Shown piece after piece: positions 1 through 9,524 of a DNA stretch of 64,000 nucleotides. The stretch comes from Bacteroidota bacterium. Lineage in GTDB: Bacteria > Bacteroidota > Bacteroidia > B-17B0 > Aurantibacillaceae. Made by a program: the position numbers and the translations under genes. Position 1 is the first letter of the stretch, and each line of letters begins with the position of its first letter. The stretch spans positions 1 to 64,000 of the forward strand of contig JAAFIQ010000004.1 in the NCBI GenBank assembly GCA_013298715.1, written 5' to 3'. The notes below the pieces were generated by a model, which was not told the DNA's origin, made no database searches, and saw nothing but the letters and a program-made list of their open reading frames with translations.

Positions 1-108
1 TATCTACAAAATTATTTAAACGAATTTGTGTATAAATTAAATCGAAGATATTTTAAAGATGCTATGTTTGATAGATTAACAGTCGCTTCAGTTTTTAATT
101 ATGGGTAA
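1..108 (+). mobile_element. IS1595-type transposase, C-terminal fragment
   Basis: The reading frame is open from the window edge and ends at a TAA. Its last 35 residues contain YLNEFVYKLNRRYF followed by MFDRL. This matches the usual end of DDE transposases of the IS1595 group, where a (Y/F)xxNRR stretch precedes a FDRLL-like motif. Only the 3' end lies in the window, so it cannot be told whether the rest of the gene is intact. No terminal inverted repeat was identified after it. It abuts a truncated lipoprotein gene, which suggests the element inserted there. Confidence 0.6.
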
Positions 109-127
109 GATTACGGACAATCAATAA

Positions 128-220
128 ATATATAAAAAGAAAATGGGTATTGTAAGTCAAACAATAGATACGATAAAAATATACCCTTATGAAACAAAAA
201 CAATTGAGATAAATTGGTGA
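128..220 (+). pseudogene. 3' remnant of a lipoprotein paralogue
   Basis: Translated in the frame that ends at the TGA, the stretch gives a peptide containing SQTIDTIKIYPYE and ending in IEINW. The intact gene just downstream ends with NQTIKVYPQE and ISVNW, and the two tails align residue by residue. This is therefore the last 30 or so codons of a tandem paralogue whose 5' part was lost, apparently when the IS1595-type element arrived. Its stop codon overlaps the start region of the intact copy. Confidence 0.55.
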
Positions 221-957
221 GAATATATGCTATAGTTAAACTGAGAGCAATTTACCTTCTAATAATTACGTGTTTAGTTTTTATCAGTAGCTGTAAAAAG
301 TCCGCCGAAATTAAAGTGCGTGTTTATAATACAAAACTACACGAATTTGTCCCTAATGCTGTAGTTGGATTAAACGAATTAAACTGGCATACTAACAGAG
401 ACCCATTGCTCTATGGACATAAAACGTATAAATCTAAATTGGTAGCAAAAGCCACAACAGACAATCAAGGGTGGGCAATATTTAATTATAATAAATTAAG
501 AAATAGAGATAAATTTACCTATGGGGTTTATACTATTAGTAGTTGGGATAAGTCAAAAGAAAGTCAAAACGAAAGAGGACATGAAATCTCTAAAAAATCG
601 TCAGAAATACTTATCCCAGATGGCTATTTCACCAATGATAATAGCTCTCTTAAAATTGAATATAACGACCTATTTCAGAACTCTGTAATTGGAGATAGTT
701 TAATAGTAACTTTTTTTCAAATCAACTACAATGATATTTATAGCAGTACGCCCTATTATACTTTTAACTTTCAGGAAATTTATGGCTACAATCCGTCAAA
801 TGGCGTGCCGAGTAGTAAATTTTATTCACAGCCAATAAATGATTTTGGAAACTTTTCTGTTAAAATAAAAAAAATTAAATCTGGTATTACCTCAATAACA
901 AATCAAACTATAAAAGTTTATCCTCAAGAAAATAAGATAATTTCTGTTAACTGGTAA
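217..957 (+). CDS. hypothetical lipoprotein, tandem family member
   Basis: A protein of about 246 residues with a hydrophobic N-terminal segment ending in the lipobox-like FISSC. It is therefore likely exported and lipid-anchored at that cysteine. No known domain is recognised; the rest has the look of a small beta-rich extracytoplasmic protein. No in-frame ATG precedes the lipobox. The start must be GTG at 217 or TTG at 214, both overlapping the stop of the upstream remnant, or the true 5' end has been damaged. Function is unknown. The flanking remnants show it is the surviving member of a decaying tandem array. Confidence 0.5.
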   Translation: MRIYAIVKLRAIYLLIITCLVFISSCKKSAEIKVRVYNTKLHEFVPNAVVGLNELNWHTNRDPLLYGHKTYKSKLVAKATTDNQGWAIFNYNKLRNRDKFTYGVYTISSWDKSKESQNERGHEISKKSSEILIPDGYFTNDNSSLKIEYNDLFQNSVIGDSLIVTFFQINYNDIYSSTPYYTFNFQEIYGYNPSNGVPSSKFYSQPINDFGNFSVKIKKIKSGITSITNQTIKVYPQENKIISVNW

Positions 958-969
958 ACATAGAACTAT

Positions 970-1050
970 ATTTAAGTTTATGGACAAGAAACTAAACCAA
1001 TAATAATTGACCCTAACAAGAAAGTTATAAGGTATTGAAATTAAATAGAC
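970..1050 (+). pseudogene. possible third degenerate lipoprotein remnant
   Basis: Just after the intact lipoprotein gene the DNA still reads, with stops, VYGQETKPIII. This resembles VYPQENKIIS in the intact copy, and the nucleotides also align (AAGTTTAT then CAAGAAA then TAA). No start is present. The match is short, so this is only a weak call. Confidence 0.3.
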
Positions 1051-1061
1051 AAAATTACATT

Positions 1062-3893
1062 TTACTTATTCAACATAACAAACGCACCCCAATAATATGG
1101 GTCTTTGTATTTTGTTTTTACTGATTTAATGGCTGTGTTAAAAGAGTTTTGTTTGTTTCCGGTTTTTGCATAATTGTTATAAAAGTTTATCATCAAATCC
1201 ATGGTAGCTTCATCGCTCACACTCCACAAACTCATAATAATACTTTTTGCCCCAGCAATTAAAAATGAACGTTGCAAACCATAAACACCCTCGCCTTGCT
1301 TTACGCTTCCTAAGCCAGTTTCGCAAGCGCTTAATACTACTAAATCGGTATTATCTAAATTTAAACTCAAGGCTTCAAACGAAGTTAAAATACCATTCTC
1401 GCTATTTGCCGAGGCTCGGTAATTTTCATCAAACACATTATCACAATTAGCCAATAAAACCCCACTACGTAAAAGTGGGTTATCCTTTGCCGCCGCCAAA
1501 TCTACTCCCAACACTTTATTCGATTCCATCTTACTTAAATCGGCCAAAAAATAACCGTGTGTTGCAATATGCAAAATGCTTGGTGAATTAATTTTTTTAA
1601 TTGCAACTTCAGTTGCCTGAGTACCAATTAGTGTTGTGGTTTTTACTTTTAATAAACTTAATTGCTTATTAATATTTTTCACCTCTGCCTCTGTGCCAGG
1701 TAATTGCTCTATCATTCCAGACTTCCCATAAGTGGGATTACCAACTAAAAAAGCTGAACTAGGTTTTTTAGCAACCGCTTCATTTCTTTTTACACTTAGT
1801 ATATCTTTACTGTTTCCAATAAATTGCAACGTGTATTTATCCACTATGTATTTACCCGCTGTATCTTTTAGCGAATTGACACTCAGTTGGTGGTAGGCAC
1901 CATCACAAGATAAATAAATTTTATCGTAACCTGCTAAGTGTTTATCTACGTTCTTCCAGCAATTTGTGTAGCCATTTAATTCAGGCTTTTGATTTATTAA
2001 ATTATCTCGTGTAATCGTAATATAATTATTTACAGAATCTACCAAACCTAAAGTAATTAATTTAATGTTGTTTTTTGTTATTTTAAATGCAACATAAGTC
2101 GCCCTATTTTCTTTGTTTATAGGAGAATCGCTTAGTTGCAAAATTTCTACAACACACTCATTTGCTTTTAAATTATTTTGAATAGCATCAATAGTAACTT
2201 TTTCTTTAGTTAAACTTTGCTTAAACAAATCACTTTTTTGCGATAATTCTTTTTCATAAAGTCCTACTTTTTCTTTCAAACTATCTACATTAATTTTTTC
2301 TTGTTTTATTTCTTCAATACTTAGCTGATAAGTTCTATTAAGCGCTTCATTGGTTTCTTGCCAGTTTTGGTATGTTTTCTTTAAACTTACATCACTACTG
2401 TTTGCTATGGCATTTCTAATTTTTGATGAGTTCTCCAATAAAAATCCTTTACTATTAATTAAGGTGTTACATAAATTAATTAATTGGCTGGTATCTTCTT
2501 TTGATTGAAATGTGGCATAACTATAATAATTTTGCAATCGCTTGTTAGTTTTTTCCCAGTACAATGTTTTTTCGTTATCGTTAAGCGATTTAAAAAAAGT
2601 AGTAATAAAATTTAAGGTGTTATCAATTACTGTTTTAAAATTAGCATTCGCTTCAGTATAACTCTGCCCTTGCCATTGTGCAATTGCCAAATCCTCTAAA
2701 GCCTGAATATAATTTGGATGGGTTTCTCCATAAATATCTTTTTTTGAATTACAAACACTTTTTAAAATTTCTATAGCTGTTGATGCGCTATTGTTTAATC
2801 GGTAGCAATTTCCAAGCTCTTGTTTTGAAGCCAAGGTTGCAGGATTTAATTCCCCCAATTTTTTGCTATTAATATCGCTAGCACTTTTAAGTAATTCTAA
2901 GGCCTCCCCTACTCTATTCATCTCAATATAAACTTGGGCTAAGCCTTTCTTTAAAGTTGCCAAATCAGGATGTGTTCCTAACTTTTTCTTTTTTACTTCA
3001 ATTGCATTTAAGTAAACTCTTTCCGCATCTTCATAACGTTTTTGTAGCCTGTAAACATTAGCTAAATTAATTCTCAGTTTAATAAAATTACCCGAATTTT
3101 CTTTTAACTCCTTAAAACAATATTCCAACGACTTGTTCATGTATGCCTCAGCGTCTTTTAGTTTATTCATATCTAAATACACCATAGCTAAATTATTATT
3201 TACTAAACCTATGGCTAAGGCATTACTATCGGCAAGTGTAGTTGCTAAAATTTGTTTTAAATCCTTTTCAGCCTCCAATAAGTTGCCTGTTTCTTTTTTG
3301 TAAACAGCCATGTTGTTTTGCGAAACCAAAATCAACGATTTTTTTCCGGTAAGCGAACGAAACCTAAGCGCTCTTTCGTTGTAAGGGAATGCCTTTGAGT
3401 ACATACCACGCGATTGATACATAAGCCCCAAATTGCTGAGTGTTTGTTCGTAATTAACATTACTTTTAGTAGTATCAATATTTATTTCGTAGGTTTTTTT
3501 CGCAAGTAAAAAACTTTGTTCTGCTAAATAATATTTGTTTGAAGCCAATAGCATTTCCCCGTTTTTAAGCGCCCTGTAAGCTGGTTCGGATGTAATATCA
3601 CCGTCGTTACTTCCACCAGTTACTGCACCAAGAAACATTGAGCTAAGTCCATTTCCTTTCTCATCAGCCTCAAATAAACCACTATTATCTAAAAAGCAAA
3701 TTGCATAATTAAAATTACTCTCATCATACTCCTGCCGCCTCTTCTCCCATTTATCGGTAGTTTTTTCTTTTATTTTCCTATTAATTTTTTCTTGCTTCTT
3801 ATCAAAAAATTCTTCCAGCTTAGTTTGAGATTTCAAGTTGAAACCAACTTTAACAATAAGAAAAATGAGTAGAACTAATTTAAATTTTGGCAT
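1062..3893 (-). CDS. secreted TPR-CHAT domain protein
   Basis: This 943-residue protein has an N-terminal signal peptide (about residues 1-23). Tandem tetratricopeptide repeats fill roughly residues 100-430, then comes a helical linker. The C-terminal CHAT domain (caspase-like, HetF-associated) spans about residues 620-943. The expected catalytic dyad is visible: His in HIATHG near 779 and Cys in LSACETG near 855. CHAT proteins are cysteine peptidases or their relatives, often tied to TPR sensors. The signal peptide points to the periplasm or cell surface, unlike cytosolic CHAT proteases of defence systems. It is transcribed divergently from the TPR/PorE-like genes. Substrate and role are unknown. 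Confidence 0.85.
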   Translation of the reverse strand: MPKFKLVLLIFLIVKVGFNLKSQTKLEEFFDKKQEKINRKIKEKTTDKWEKRRQEYDESNFNYAICFLDNSGLFEADEKGNGLSSMFLGAVTGGSNDGDITSEPAYRALKNGEMLLASNKYYLAEQSFLLAKKTYEINIDTTKSNVNYEQTLSNLGLMYQSRGMYSKAFPYNERALRFRSLTGKKSLILVSQNNMAVYKKETGNLLEAEKDLKQILATTLADSNALAIGLVNNNLAMVYLDMNKLKDAEAYMNKSLEYCFKELKENSGNFIKLRINLANVYRLQKRYEDAERVYLNAIEVKKKKLGTHPDLATLKKGLAQVYIEMNRVGEALELLKSASDINSKKLGELNPATLASKQELGNCYRLNNSASTAIEILKSVCNSKKDIYGETHPNYIQALEDLAIAQWQGQSYTEANANFKTVIDNTLNFITTFFKSLNDNEKTLYWEKTNKRLQNYYSYATFQSKEDTSQLINLCNTLINSKGFLLENSSKIRNAIANSSDVSLKKTYQNWQETNEALNRTYQLSIEEIKQEKINVDSLKEKVGLYEKELSQKSDLFKQSLTKEKVTIDAIQNNLKANECVVEILQLSDSPINKENRATYVAFKITKNNIKLITLGLVDSVNNYITITRDNLINQKPELNGYTNCWKNVDKHLAGYDKIYLSCDGAYHQLSVNSLKDTAGKYIVDKYTLQFIGNSKDILSVKRNEAVAKKPSSAFLVGNPTYGKSGMIEQLPGTEAEVKNINKQLSLLKVKTTTLIGTQATEVAIKKINSPSILHIATHGYFLADLSKMESNKVLGVDLAAAKDNPLLRSGVLLANCDNVFDENYRASANSENGILTSFEALSLNLDNTDLVVLSACETGLGSVKQGEGVYGLQRSFLIAGAKSIIMSLWSVSDEATMDLMINFYNNYAKTGNKQNSFNTAIKSVKTKYKDPYYWGAFVMLNK

Positions 3894-4004
3894 AGTAATT
3901 TATTTAGGTAATCAAAATTAAACATACTTTAAGAGTTTTGTTAATTAAGTAAATTTTAATAGTTCAAAATTATTTTTATATTTATTCCTTACCAAACTAT
4001 AGCA

Positions 4005-5051
4005 ATGAAGAATAAATTACTTTTATTAGCTCTTATATGTTGTGCGTATTTGAATGCACAAGATACTGTTAAGGTTGCCACTAACCTTAGCCCCGACCAA
4101 CAAGCAGAACTGGACTACAACAACGGACTTGCGGCCTTAACAAAAAAGGAATTTTTGCCCGCCGTAGATTTGTTTACAAAATGCCTTGCCGTGAAACCAA
4201 CATTTGACAAAGCTTTGAGCAATAGGGCAATAGCCTATGTACAATTAAAGAATACAGATGCTGCCATTGCAGACATTAATGCGGCTTTAAAAATCAATGC
4301 AAGCGCCGACACTTACTTTAACAAAGCCCTAATCTTTATGAATCTTAATAAAAAAGATAGTCAAAATGTAGCGTTAGATAATTGCTTAAAGCAAAACCCA
4401 AATCATGCTGAGGCTAATTATTATAAAGGTTTAAGTAATTACGAAGTTGGAGATTATGACAAGGCTATTGATTGTTATAGTAAATCAATTAGCACCAATC
4501 CAAATTACGTTTATGCCTACAACGATAGAGCCAGCGCAAAACGTGCTAAAAAGGATTATCCTGGTGCTATTACTGATTATGAAAAAGCCATTATTATTGA
4601 TTCTAAACTTACATTTGTACATAACAACTTGGGCAGCTGCTACCGATTAAATAAAAATTATGATAAAGCCGTAGCAGCCTACACAAAAGCTTTAGAAACC
4701 GATCAAAATTATTTAACAGCATTAATTAACAGAGGCGCTGCCAATTTTGACAATGGTAAATTACCAGCAGCCCAAAACGATTTTGAAGCCGTATTAAAAA
4801 AAGATCCTCAAAATTCGTTTGCTTATAATAACCTTGCCTCAATTGCCATAAAAAGCAAAGATTATAAAAAAGCAAAAGATTTGGCAGGAAAAGCAATTGA
4901 CTTGGATGCGAAAAATGGTCCGGCTTACTATAACCGTGGTATTGCCCGCCAAATGTTGCGCGAAGAAGAAGCCTCGTGCGCTGATTGGAAAAAAGCTGTT
5001 GAACTTGGTTTGGAAAATGCAAAATTATTTGTGAGTACTAATTGCGATTAA
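4005..5051 (+). CDS. exported TPR-repeat protein
   Basis: A 348-residue protein with a short signal peptide ending near LNAQ, followed by about eight to nine tetratricopeptide repeats from residue 30 to the end. Typical TPR spacing is clear, with recurring A-x-x-x-Y/F positions and NP/DP turns such as TNPNYVYAYNDRAS. TPR arrays are protein-protein scaffolds. The gene starts a same-strand run with the PorE-like gene 18 bp downstream and a beta-barrel gene after that. The three products may act together at the cell envelope, for example in T9SS or gliding-related assembly, but that is an inference from order only. Confidence 0.8.
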   Translation: MKNKLLLLALICCAYLNAQDTVKVATNLSPDQQAELDYNNGLAALTKKEFLPAVDLFTKCLAVKPTFDKALSNRAIAYVQLKNTDAAIADINAALKINASADTYFNKALIFMNLNKKDSQNVALDNCLKQNPNHAEANYYKGLSNYEVGDYDKAIDCYSKSISTNPNYVYAYNDRASAKRAKKDYPGAITDYEKAIIIDSKLTFVHNNLGSCYRLNKNYDKAVAAYTKALETDQNYLTALINRGAANFDNGKLPAAQNDFEAVLKKDPQNSFAYNNLASIAIKSKDYKKAKDLAGKAIDLDAKNGPAYYNRGIARQMLREEEASCADWKKAVELGLENAKLFVSTNCD

Positions 5052-5069
5052 TCATTAAAATTTATTGAA

Positions 5070-7211
5070 ATGAAAAAGAATTACATTACACTTTTTATAA
5101 CTCTTGTTTGTTTTTATTCAAAGGCTCAAAGCATTGAATTTGAAAAAGATAATTTTCCAGGAAAGAAGGAAGAAATGAAAGCTGCACGAAAACAACTGGA
5201 TGTTGGGATAGAATTTTATATGCAAGGTAGGCGTGAATTCGATGACTTTCAAAAACAATTTCTATCAACCAATAAACACTACCCAATAAGTAATCACGAT
5301 TATAGACTCTCAGGAATTGCCAACTTTAATGATGCCATTGCTCCTCTGAACACAGCTCAAGCATTTAACCCAAAAAATGCGCGAGTAAATTACATATTGG
5401 GTTTTATTGGTTTTGTTAAAGATCCAAATAATCCACAAACACTTACCTACATGGAAACTTCGTACCAACTCAATGCAAAAGTTGAAGAAGACATTACATA
5501 CTGGTTAGCTTGGCTTTATCAATTAAATAGTAAATGGGACCAAGCTATTGCAAAATACAATGAGTTTTTAACGGTTAAAAAATGCAACGCCAAAGAACAA
5601 GAAGATATCACTAAAAAAATTGCAGAGTGTACTAATGGAAAAAACTTTTCTGCAAACCCAGTACGCGTATTTGTAGATAATTTAGGCCCTAATATTAATT
5701 CCTATTTTCCTGAATATGGTCCTGCAATTACCGCCGATGAAGAAACCATTACCTACACAGCCCGCCGTGATAATACTACAGGAGGAAAAAAGGATGACGG
5801 CGACAATAAATTTTTTGAAGATGTTTACGTTTCTAATAAACAAGGTGGCAAATGGCAACCTGCTAAATTGTTAAGTAAAAACGTAAATACAGAGTCGCAC
5901 GATGCCGTTGCTGGTATAAGCTCAGATGGAAGTAAACTGTTTATTTACCGTGATATGGCAAAGGATGGTGGCGATGTTTATGAAACAACTTTGTTTGGGA
6001 ATGATTGGGAAGTACCAGTAAAATTGAATAAAAACATCAACACAAAATATCATGAAAACACCGTGAGTTTAAGTTTTGATGGCAGACAACTTTATTTTAT
6101 TTCTAACAAAGAAAATGGTAGCCTAGGCGGTTCAGATATTTATGTGTGTGAATTGGATGTGAAAGGCGAATGGGGTCCCGCAAAAAATTTAGGTCCAGAA
6201 ATAAATACCAAATACTCTGAAGAAGGCGTGTTTATGCACCCCGATGGCAAAACCATGTATTTTAGTAGTAAAGGGCACAATAGCATGGGTGGCTACGATG
6301 TTTACAAATCAACCTTCGAAAATGGAAAATGGAGTAAGCCAGAAAATTTAGGTTACCCGATTAATGGACCAGATGACGATGTGTTTTTTGTAATTGCTGG
6401 TAGTGGTTATCGTGGGTACTTCGCATCTGCTAAACAAGGAGGCTATGGCGACCAAGACATATATAAAATTACATTCTTAGGTCCAGAAAAACAACCCATG
6501 CTTAATGGTCAAGATCAGTTAATAGCAGCTATTGCTAGCCCTGTATCAAATTTAAAAACCGAAACTGCTCTAGAAATAAAAACGGCTAAGCTTACAATTT
6601 TAAAAGGGGTTATAACAGATGCTAAAAACAATCAACCATTAGAAGCTTCCATCGACTTGGTTGACAACGATAGAAATCAGGTAATCGCAACATTTAAATC
6701 AAATAGCAATTCGGGTAAATATTTAGTTACCTTACCTAGTGGTAAAAACTATGGCATTGCTGTTAAACGCGATGGTTATTTATTTCACTCAGAAAATTTT
6801 AATTTACCAGATAATGCCGACTACCAAGAGTTTAATAAAGATGTTGCCTTGAAGAAGATAGAAGTTGGAAGTGTAATTGTATTAAAAAATATTTTCTTTG
6901 ATTTTGACAAAGCTACCATTCGCCCAGAATCTGCAAATGAGTTAGAACGTTTAATTAAATTACTGAATGATAATCCAACAATAAAAATCGAGTTAGGTTC
7001 GCATACTGATAGCAAAGGATCGGATGAGTACAATTTAAAATTAAGTGATAACCGCTCAAAATCAGTAGTGGATTATTTGATTGGTAAAGGCATTTCGGCG
7101 GCGCGATTAGTTGCGAAAGGTTATGGCGAAACAAAACCAATAGATACCAACGAAACCGATTCAGGAAGACAAAACAACAGAAGAACAGAATTTAAGATTA
7201 CCGAAAAATAA
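5070..7211 (+). CDS. PorE-like TPR / PD40 propeller / OmpA protein
   Basis: This 713-residue exported protein has the domain order of PorE, the T9SS-associated outer-membrane protein of Porphyromonas. It has a signal peptide (about 1-20), a TPR-like helical part (about 60-185) and PD40/WD40-like propeller blades (about 200-470, motifs such as SFDGRQLYFISNKENG). A carboxypeptidase-regulatory-like beta domain follows at about 515-590. The OmpA peptidoglycan-binding domain starts near 605 with FFDFDKATIRPES and has LGSHTDSKG and NRRTEF. The N-terminus lacks an obvious lipobox, unlike PorE itself. It probably anchors an envelope complex to peptidoglycan. Many Bacteroidota carry several such paralogues, so orthology to PorE is not proven. 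Confidence 0.75.
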   Translation: MKKNYITLFITLVCFYSKAQSIEFEKDNFPGKKEEMKAARKQLDVGIEFYMQGRREFDDFQKQFLSTNKHYPISNHDYRLSGIANFNDAIAPLNTAQAFNPKNARVNYILGFIGFVKDPNNPQTLTYMETSYQLNAKVEEDITYWLAWLYQLNSKWDQAIAKYNEFLTVKKCNAKEQEDITKKIAECTNGKNFSANPVRVFVDNLGPNINSYFPEYGPAITADEETITYTARRDNTTGGKKDDGDNKFFEDVYVSNKQGGKWQPAKLLSKNVNTESHDAVAGISSDGSKLFIYRDMAKDGGDVYETTLFGNDWEVPVKLNKNINTKYHENTVSLSFDGRQLYFISNKENGSLGGSDIYVCELDVKGEWGPAKNLGPEINTKYSEEGVFMHPDGKTMYFSSKGHNSMGGYDVYKSTFENGKWSKPENLGYPINGPDDDVFFVIAGSGYRGYFASAKQGGYGDQDIYKITFLGPEKQPMLNGQDQLIAAIASPVSNLKTETALEIKTAKLTILKGVITDAKNNQPLEASIDLVDNDRNQVIATFKSNSNSGKYLVTLPSGKNYGIAVKRDGYLFHSENFNLPDNADYQEFNKDVALKKIEVGSVIVLKNIFFDFDKATIRPESANELERLIKLLNDNPTIKIELGSHTDSKGSDEYNLKLSDNRSKSVVDYLIGKGISAARLVAKGYGETKPIDTNETDSGRQNNRRTEFKITEK

Positions 7212-7249
7212 ACAAAAATAATTGCTTATATTTAATTAAAATTAACCAC

Positions 7250-7996
7250 ATGAAAAAACTAATTCTGTACGTTGTAATAGTATCAGTGCTTAAAGTAAGT
7301 GCGCAAGAATCAAAAACTTGGCGATTAGGTATTCAATGGGGCTTTCATGGCAACCAAGCACAATTTGTTGGTGGTTCAGTAAATGCAGATGGCAGATTTA
7401 CCCAAAAAGAGTTTGATGGTGCAGCGCTTTCTATTATTGGCCGTTACGATTACAACAAGCATTGGATGGCAGAAACTGGATTTGGATTTAATACCTTTGG
7501 TTTCAATTATTCTATCTCTCAAAATTATTCGTTATTAAATCCTGAAAGCAGATTTCAAGGAGTTAACACCAAATTTGCTGGCTTAGATATTCCCTTCTTG
7601 ATTTTTTATAAATTTAATCCTAATTGTAAAAATAGCAGGTGGCTTATTGGTGCTGGCTTTGCGACAAATTTTATTAAAGATAAAACCATTGACAAAAATT
7701 TTGTTGAAACTAATGAAGCAAATTTTAATTCGAATATTTTATCAAGTTCATCTTTTATAAATAACAACGCAACTGGGATGCTACGTTTGGCTGTGGGCAG
7801 AGAAAAAATATTTAAAAACGGAAGTTTTTTAAACGCAACTTTAGTTGCTAATTTAGGTCTAAATGCCTTTGCAACTTCTACTGTAAACTACACTATTGAC
7901 GGTGTAAATTACGAACATCAATTCACCAACCAAGGTAATTTTATTGGATTAAGAGTTGCTTATTTTTTTGGTTATTGGGGTAAGAAAGTGAATTAG
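7250..7996 (+). CDS. outer-membrane beta-barrel protein
   Basis: A 248-residue protein with a cleavable signal peptide (about 1-19, ending VSAQ). The rest is rich in alternating aromatic and polar residues and ends in an aromatic-rich strand (VAYFFGYWG), as in PorT/OMP_b-brl family barrels. It follows the PorE-like gene by 38 bp on the same strand and may be co-transcribed with it. No enzymatic motif is visible. PorT-like barrels of this size are common, and the exact subfamily cannot be assigned. Confidence 0.65.
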   Translation: MKKLILYVVIVSVLKVSAQESKTWRLGIQWGFHGNQAQFVGGSVNADGRFTQKEFDGAALSIIGRYDYNKHWMAETGFGFNTFGFNYSISQNYSLLNPESRFQGVNTKFAGLDIPFLIFYKFNPNCKNSRWLIGAGFATNFIKDKTIDKNFVETNEANFNSNILSSSSFINNNATGMLRLAVGREKIFKNGSFLNATLVANLGLNAFATSTVNYTIDGVNYEHQFTNQGNFIGLRVAYFFGYWGKKVN

Positions 7997-8045
7997 CTCT
8001 TACAAAATAAAAAAAGTTTTAGTATCATAAATCGATTAAGTAAAT

Positions 8046-9443
8046 TTATTGCTGCTTAGAATACGTTTCCATCAAAAACGCTTTTGCTTTCTCATAATCG
8101 TTTTCAATAATACCATCCAAAATAGCATCTTTTAAAGCATTTTTTAAATCACCAACTTTTTTACAAGGTGGTAAATTAAATAGCTGCATTATTTCTTCAC
8201 CAGTTATTGGCGGTTGCCAATTCCTCAATTTATCTTTCTCCTCAAGCTCTACTAATTTGCTTCTTACAATTTCAAAATTGTGCATATAACGTTTTACCTT
8301 GTTTGGGTTTTTGGTTGTTATATCACTTTCACATAAAATCATTAAATCATCAATGTCTTCTCCAGCCTCAAATAACAAACGTCTCACGGCACTATCCGTA
8401 ACTTCTGTTTTTGCCAAAACAATAGGGCGTAAATGCAACAATACTAATTTTTGCACGTACTTCATTTTCTCGTTCAATGGTAATCGCAAATCTGTAAATA
8501 TTTTTGGTACCATACGTGCGCCTTTATCCTCGTGGCCATGGAAGGTAAATCCTTTTCCTTCTTCAAAACGTTTGGTAGCAGGCTTTGCAATATCATGTAA
8601 AATTGCTGCCCAGCGTAACCATAAATTGCTACTTTTAGTGGCAGTATTATCAAGCACTTCCAAGGTATGATAAAAATTATCTTTGTGCGATAAGCCCTTT
8701 ACAGTATCAACACCATGCAACTTTTGCATTGCAGGAAAAATTAATTCTAAAAGACCCGTATCAAAAAGAAGTTTAAACCCTATACTTGGTTTGGGTGCTA
8801 AAATAATTTTATTCAATTCATCAGCAATGCGTTCTTTCGATACAATTTCTATACGTTCTTTATTTTTTGAAATTGCAGCCAATGATGCTGCCTCAATTTC
8901 AAAATTAAGCTGCGTTGCAAAACGTATGGCGCGCATCATACGTAAAGGGTCATCGCTGTATGTAATATCCGGACTTAAAGGTGTTCGTAAAATTTTATTT
9001 TCTAAATCTAAGAGTCCGTTAAATGGGTCTAATAATTTGCCGTAATTGTTTTTAGATAACCCAACCGCAAGCGCATTGATAGTAAAATCGCGTCTGTTTT
9101 GATCATCTTGCAAACTACCATCCTCTACAATTGGTTTGCGCGAACCGCGATTATAACTCTCTTTTCTTGCACCTACAAATTCAATTTCAATATCGTTAAA
9201 TTTAACTTGTGCGGTTCCAAAATTTTTAAAGGTGGCAATGTGTGCCTCTTCACCTAACTTTTTATTTAACAATTCTGCAAGGAGAATACCTTGGCCAATG
9301 CATACCACATCAATATCTTTGCTCGTGCGTTTTAAAAAAATATCGCGCACAAAACCGCCAATAGCATAAGCATCCATGTTTAATTCATCAGCGCACTCGC
9401 TAATCAATTTAAAAATAAAATCATCTAAAAAATCGAATTTCAC
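8046..9443 (-). CDS. cca: CCA tRNA nucleotidyltransferase / polynucleotide adenylyltransferase with HD domain
   Basis: A 465-residue class II nucleotidyltransferase. The N-terminal catalytic core shows GGFVRD (residues about 28-33) and the two metal-binding aspartates in KDIDVV, followed by RRDFTINALA and the RNA-binding head region. An HD phosphohydrolase domain follows, with ILHDIAKP near residue 284. This architecture is the usual Bacteroidota CCA-adding enzyme that builds or repairs tRNA 3' ends in the cytosol. Neither tRNA gene in this window encodes its CCA, which is consistent with a need for it. The length is normal for the family. Poly(A) polymerase is the main alternative. Confidence 0.88.
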   Translation of the reverse strand: MKFDFLDDFIFKLISECADELNMDAYAIGGFVRDIFLKRTSKDIDVVCIGQGILLAELLNKKLGEEAHIATFKNFGTAQVKFNDIEIEFVGARKESYNRGSRKPIVEDGSLQDDQNRRDFTINALAVGLSKNNYGKLLDPFNGLLDLENKILRTPLSPDITYSDDPLRMMRAIRFATQLNFEIEAASLAAISKNKERIEIVSKERIADELNKIILAPKPSIGFKLLFDTGLLELIFPAMQKLHGVDTVKGLSHKDNFYHTLEVLDNTATKSSNLWLRWAAILHDIAKPATKRFEEGKGFTFHGHEDKGARMVPKIFTDLRLPLNEKMKYVQKLVLLHLRPIVLAKTEVTDSAVRRLLFEAGEDIDDLMILCESDITTKNPNKVKRYMHNFEIVRSKLVELEEKDKLRNWQPPITGEEIMQLFNLPPCKKVGDLKNALKDAILDGIIENDYEKAKAFLMETYSKQQ

Positions 9444-9524
9444 TCTACAGAATTATTTTGGCTAAGGTATTAATTTTTTGTTTTTTGAGTTTAGATTAGT
9501 ACTAATCCAACTTAGTTTTTTATT

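Noticed and set aside
1247-1450. Open frame opposite the CHAT gene
   Set aside because: It lies wholly inside a well-supported gene on the other strand and has no recognisable domain; the same applies to other opposite-strand frames such as 34566-35144, 38286-38711 and 61178-61591.
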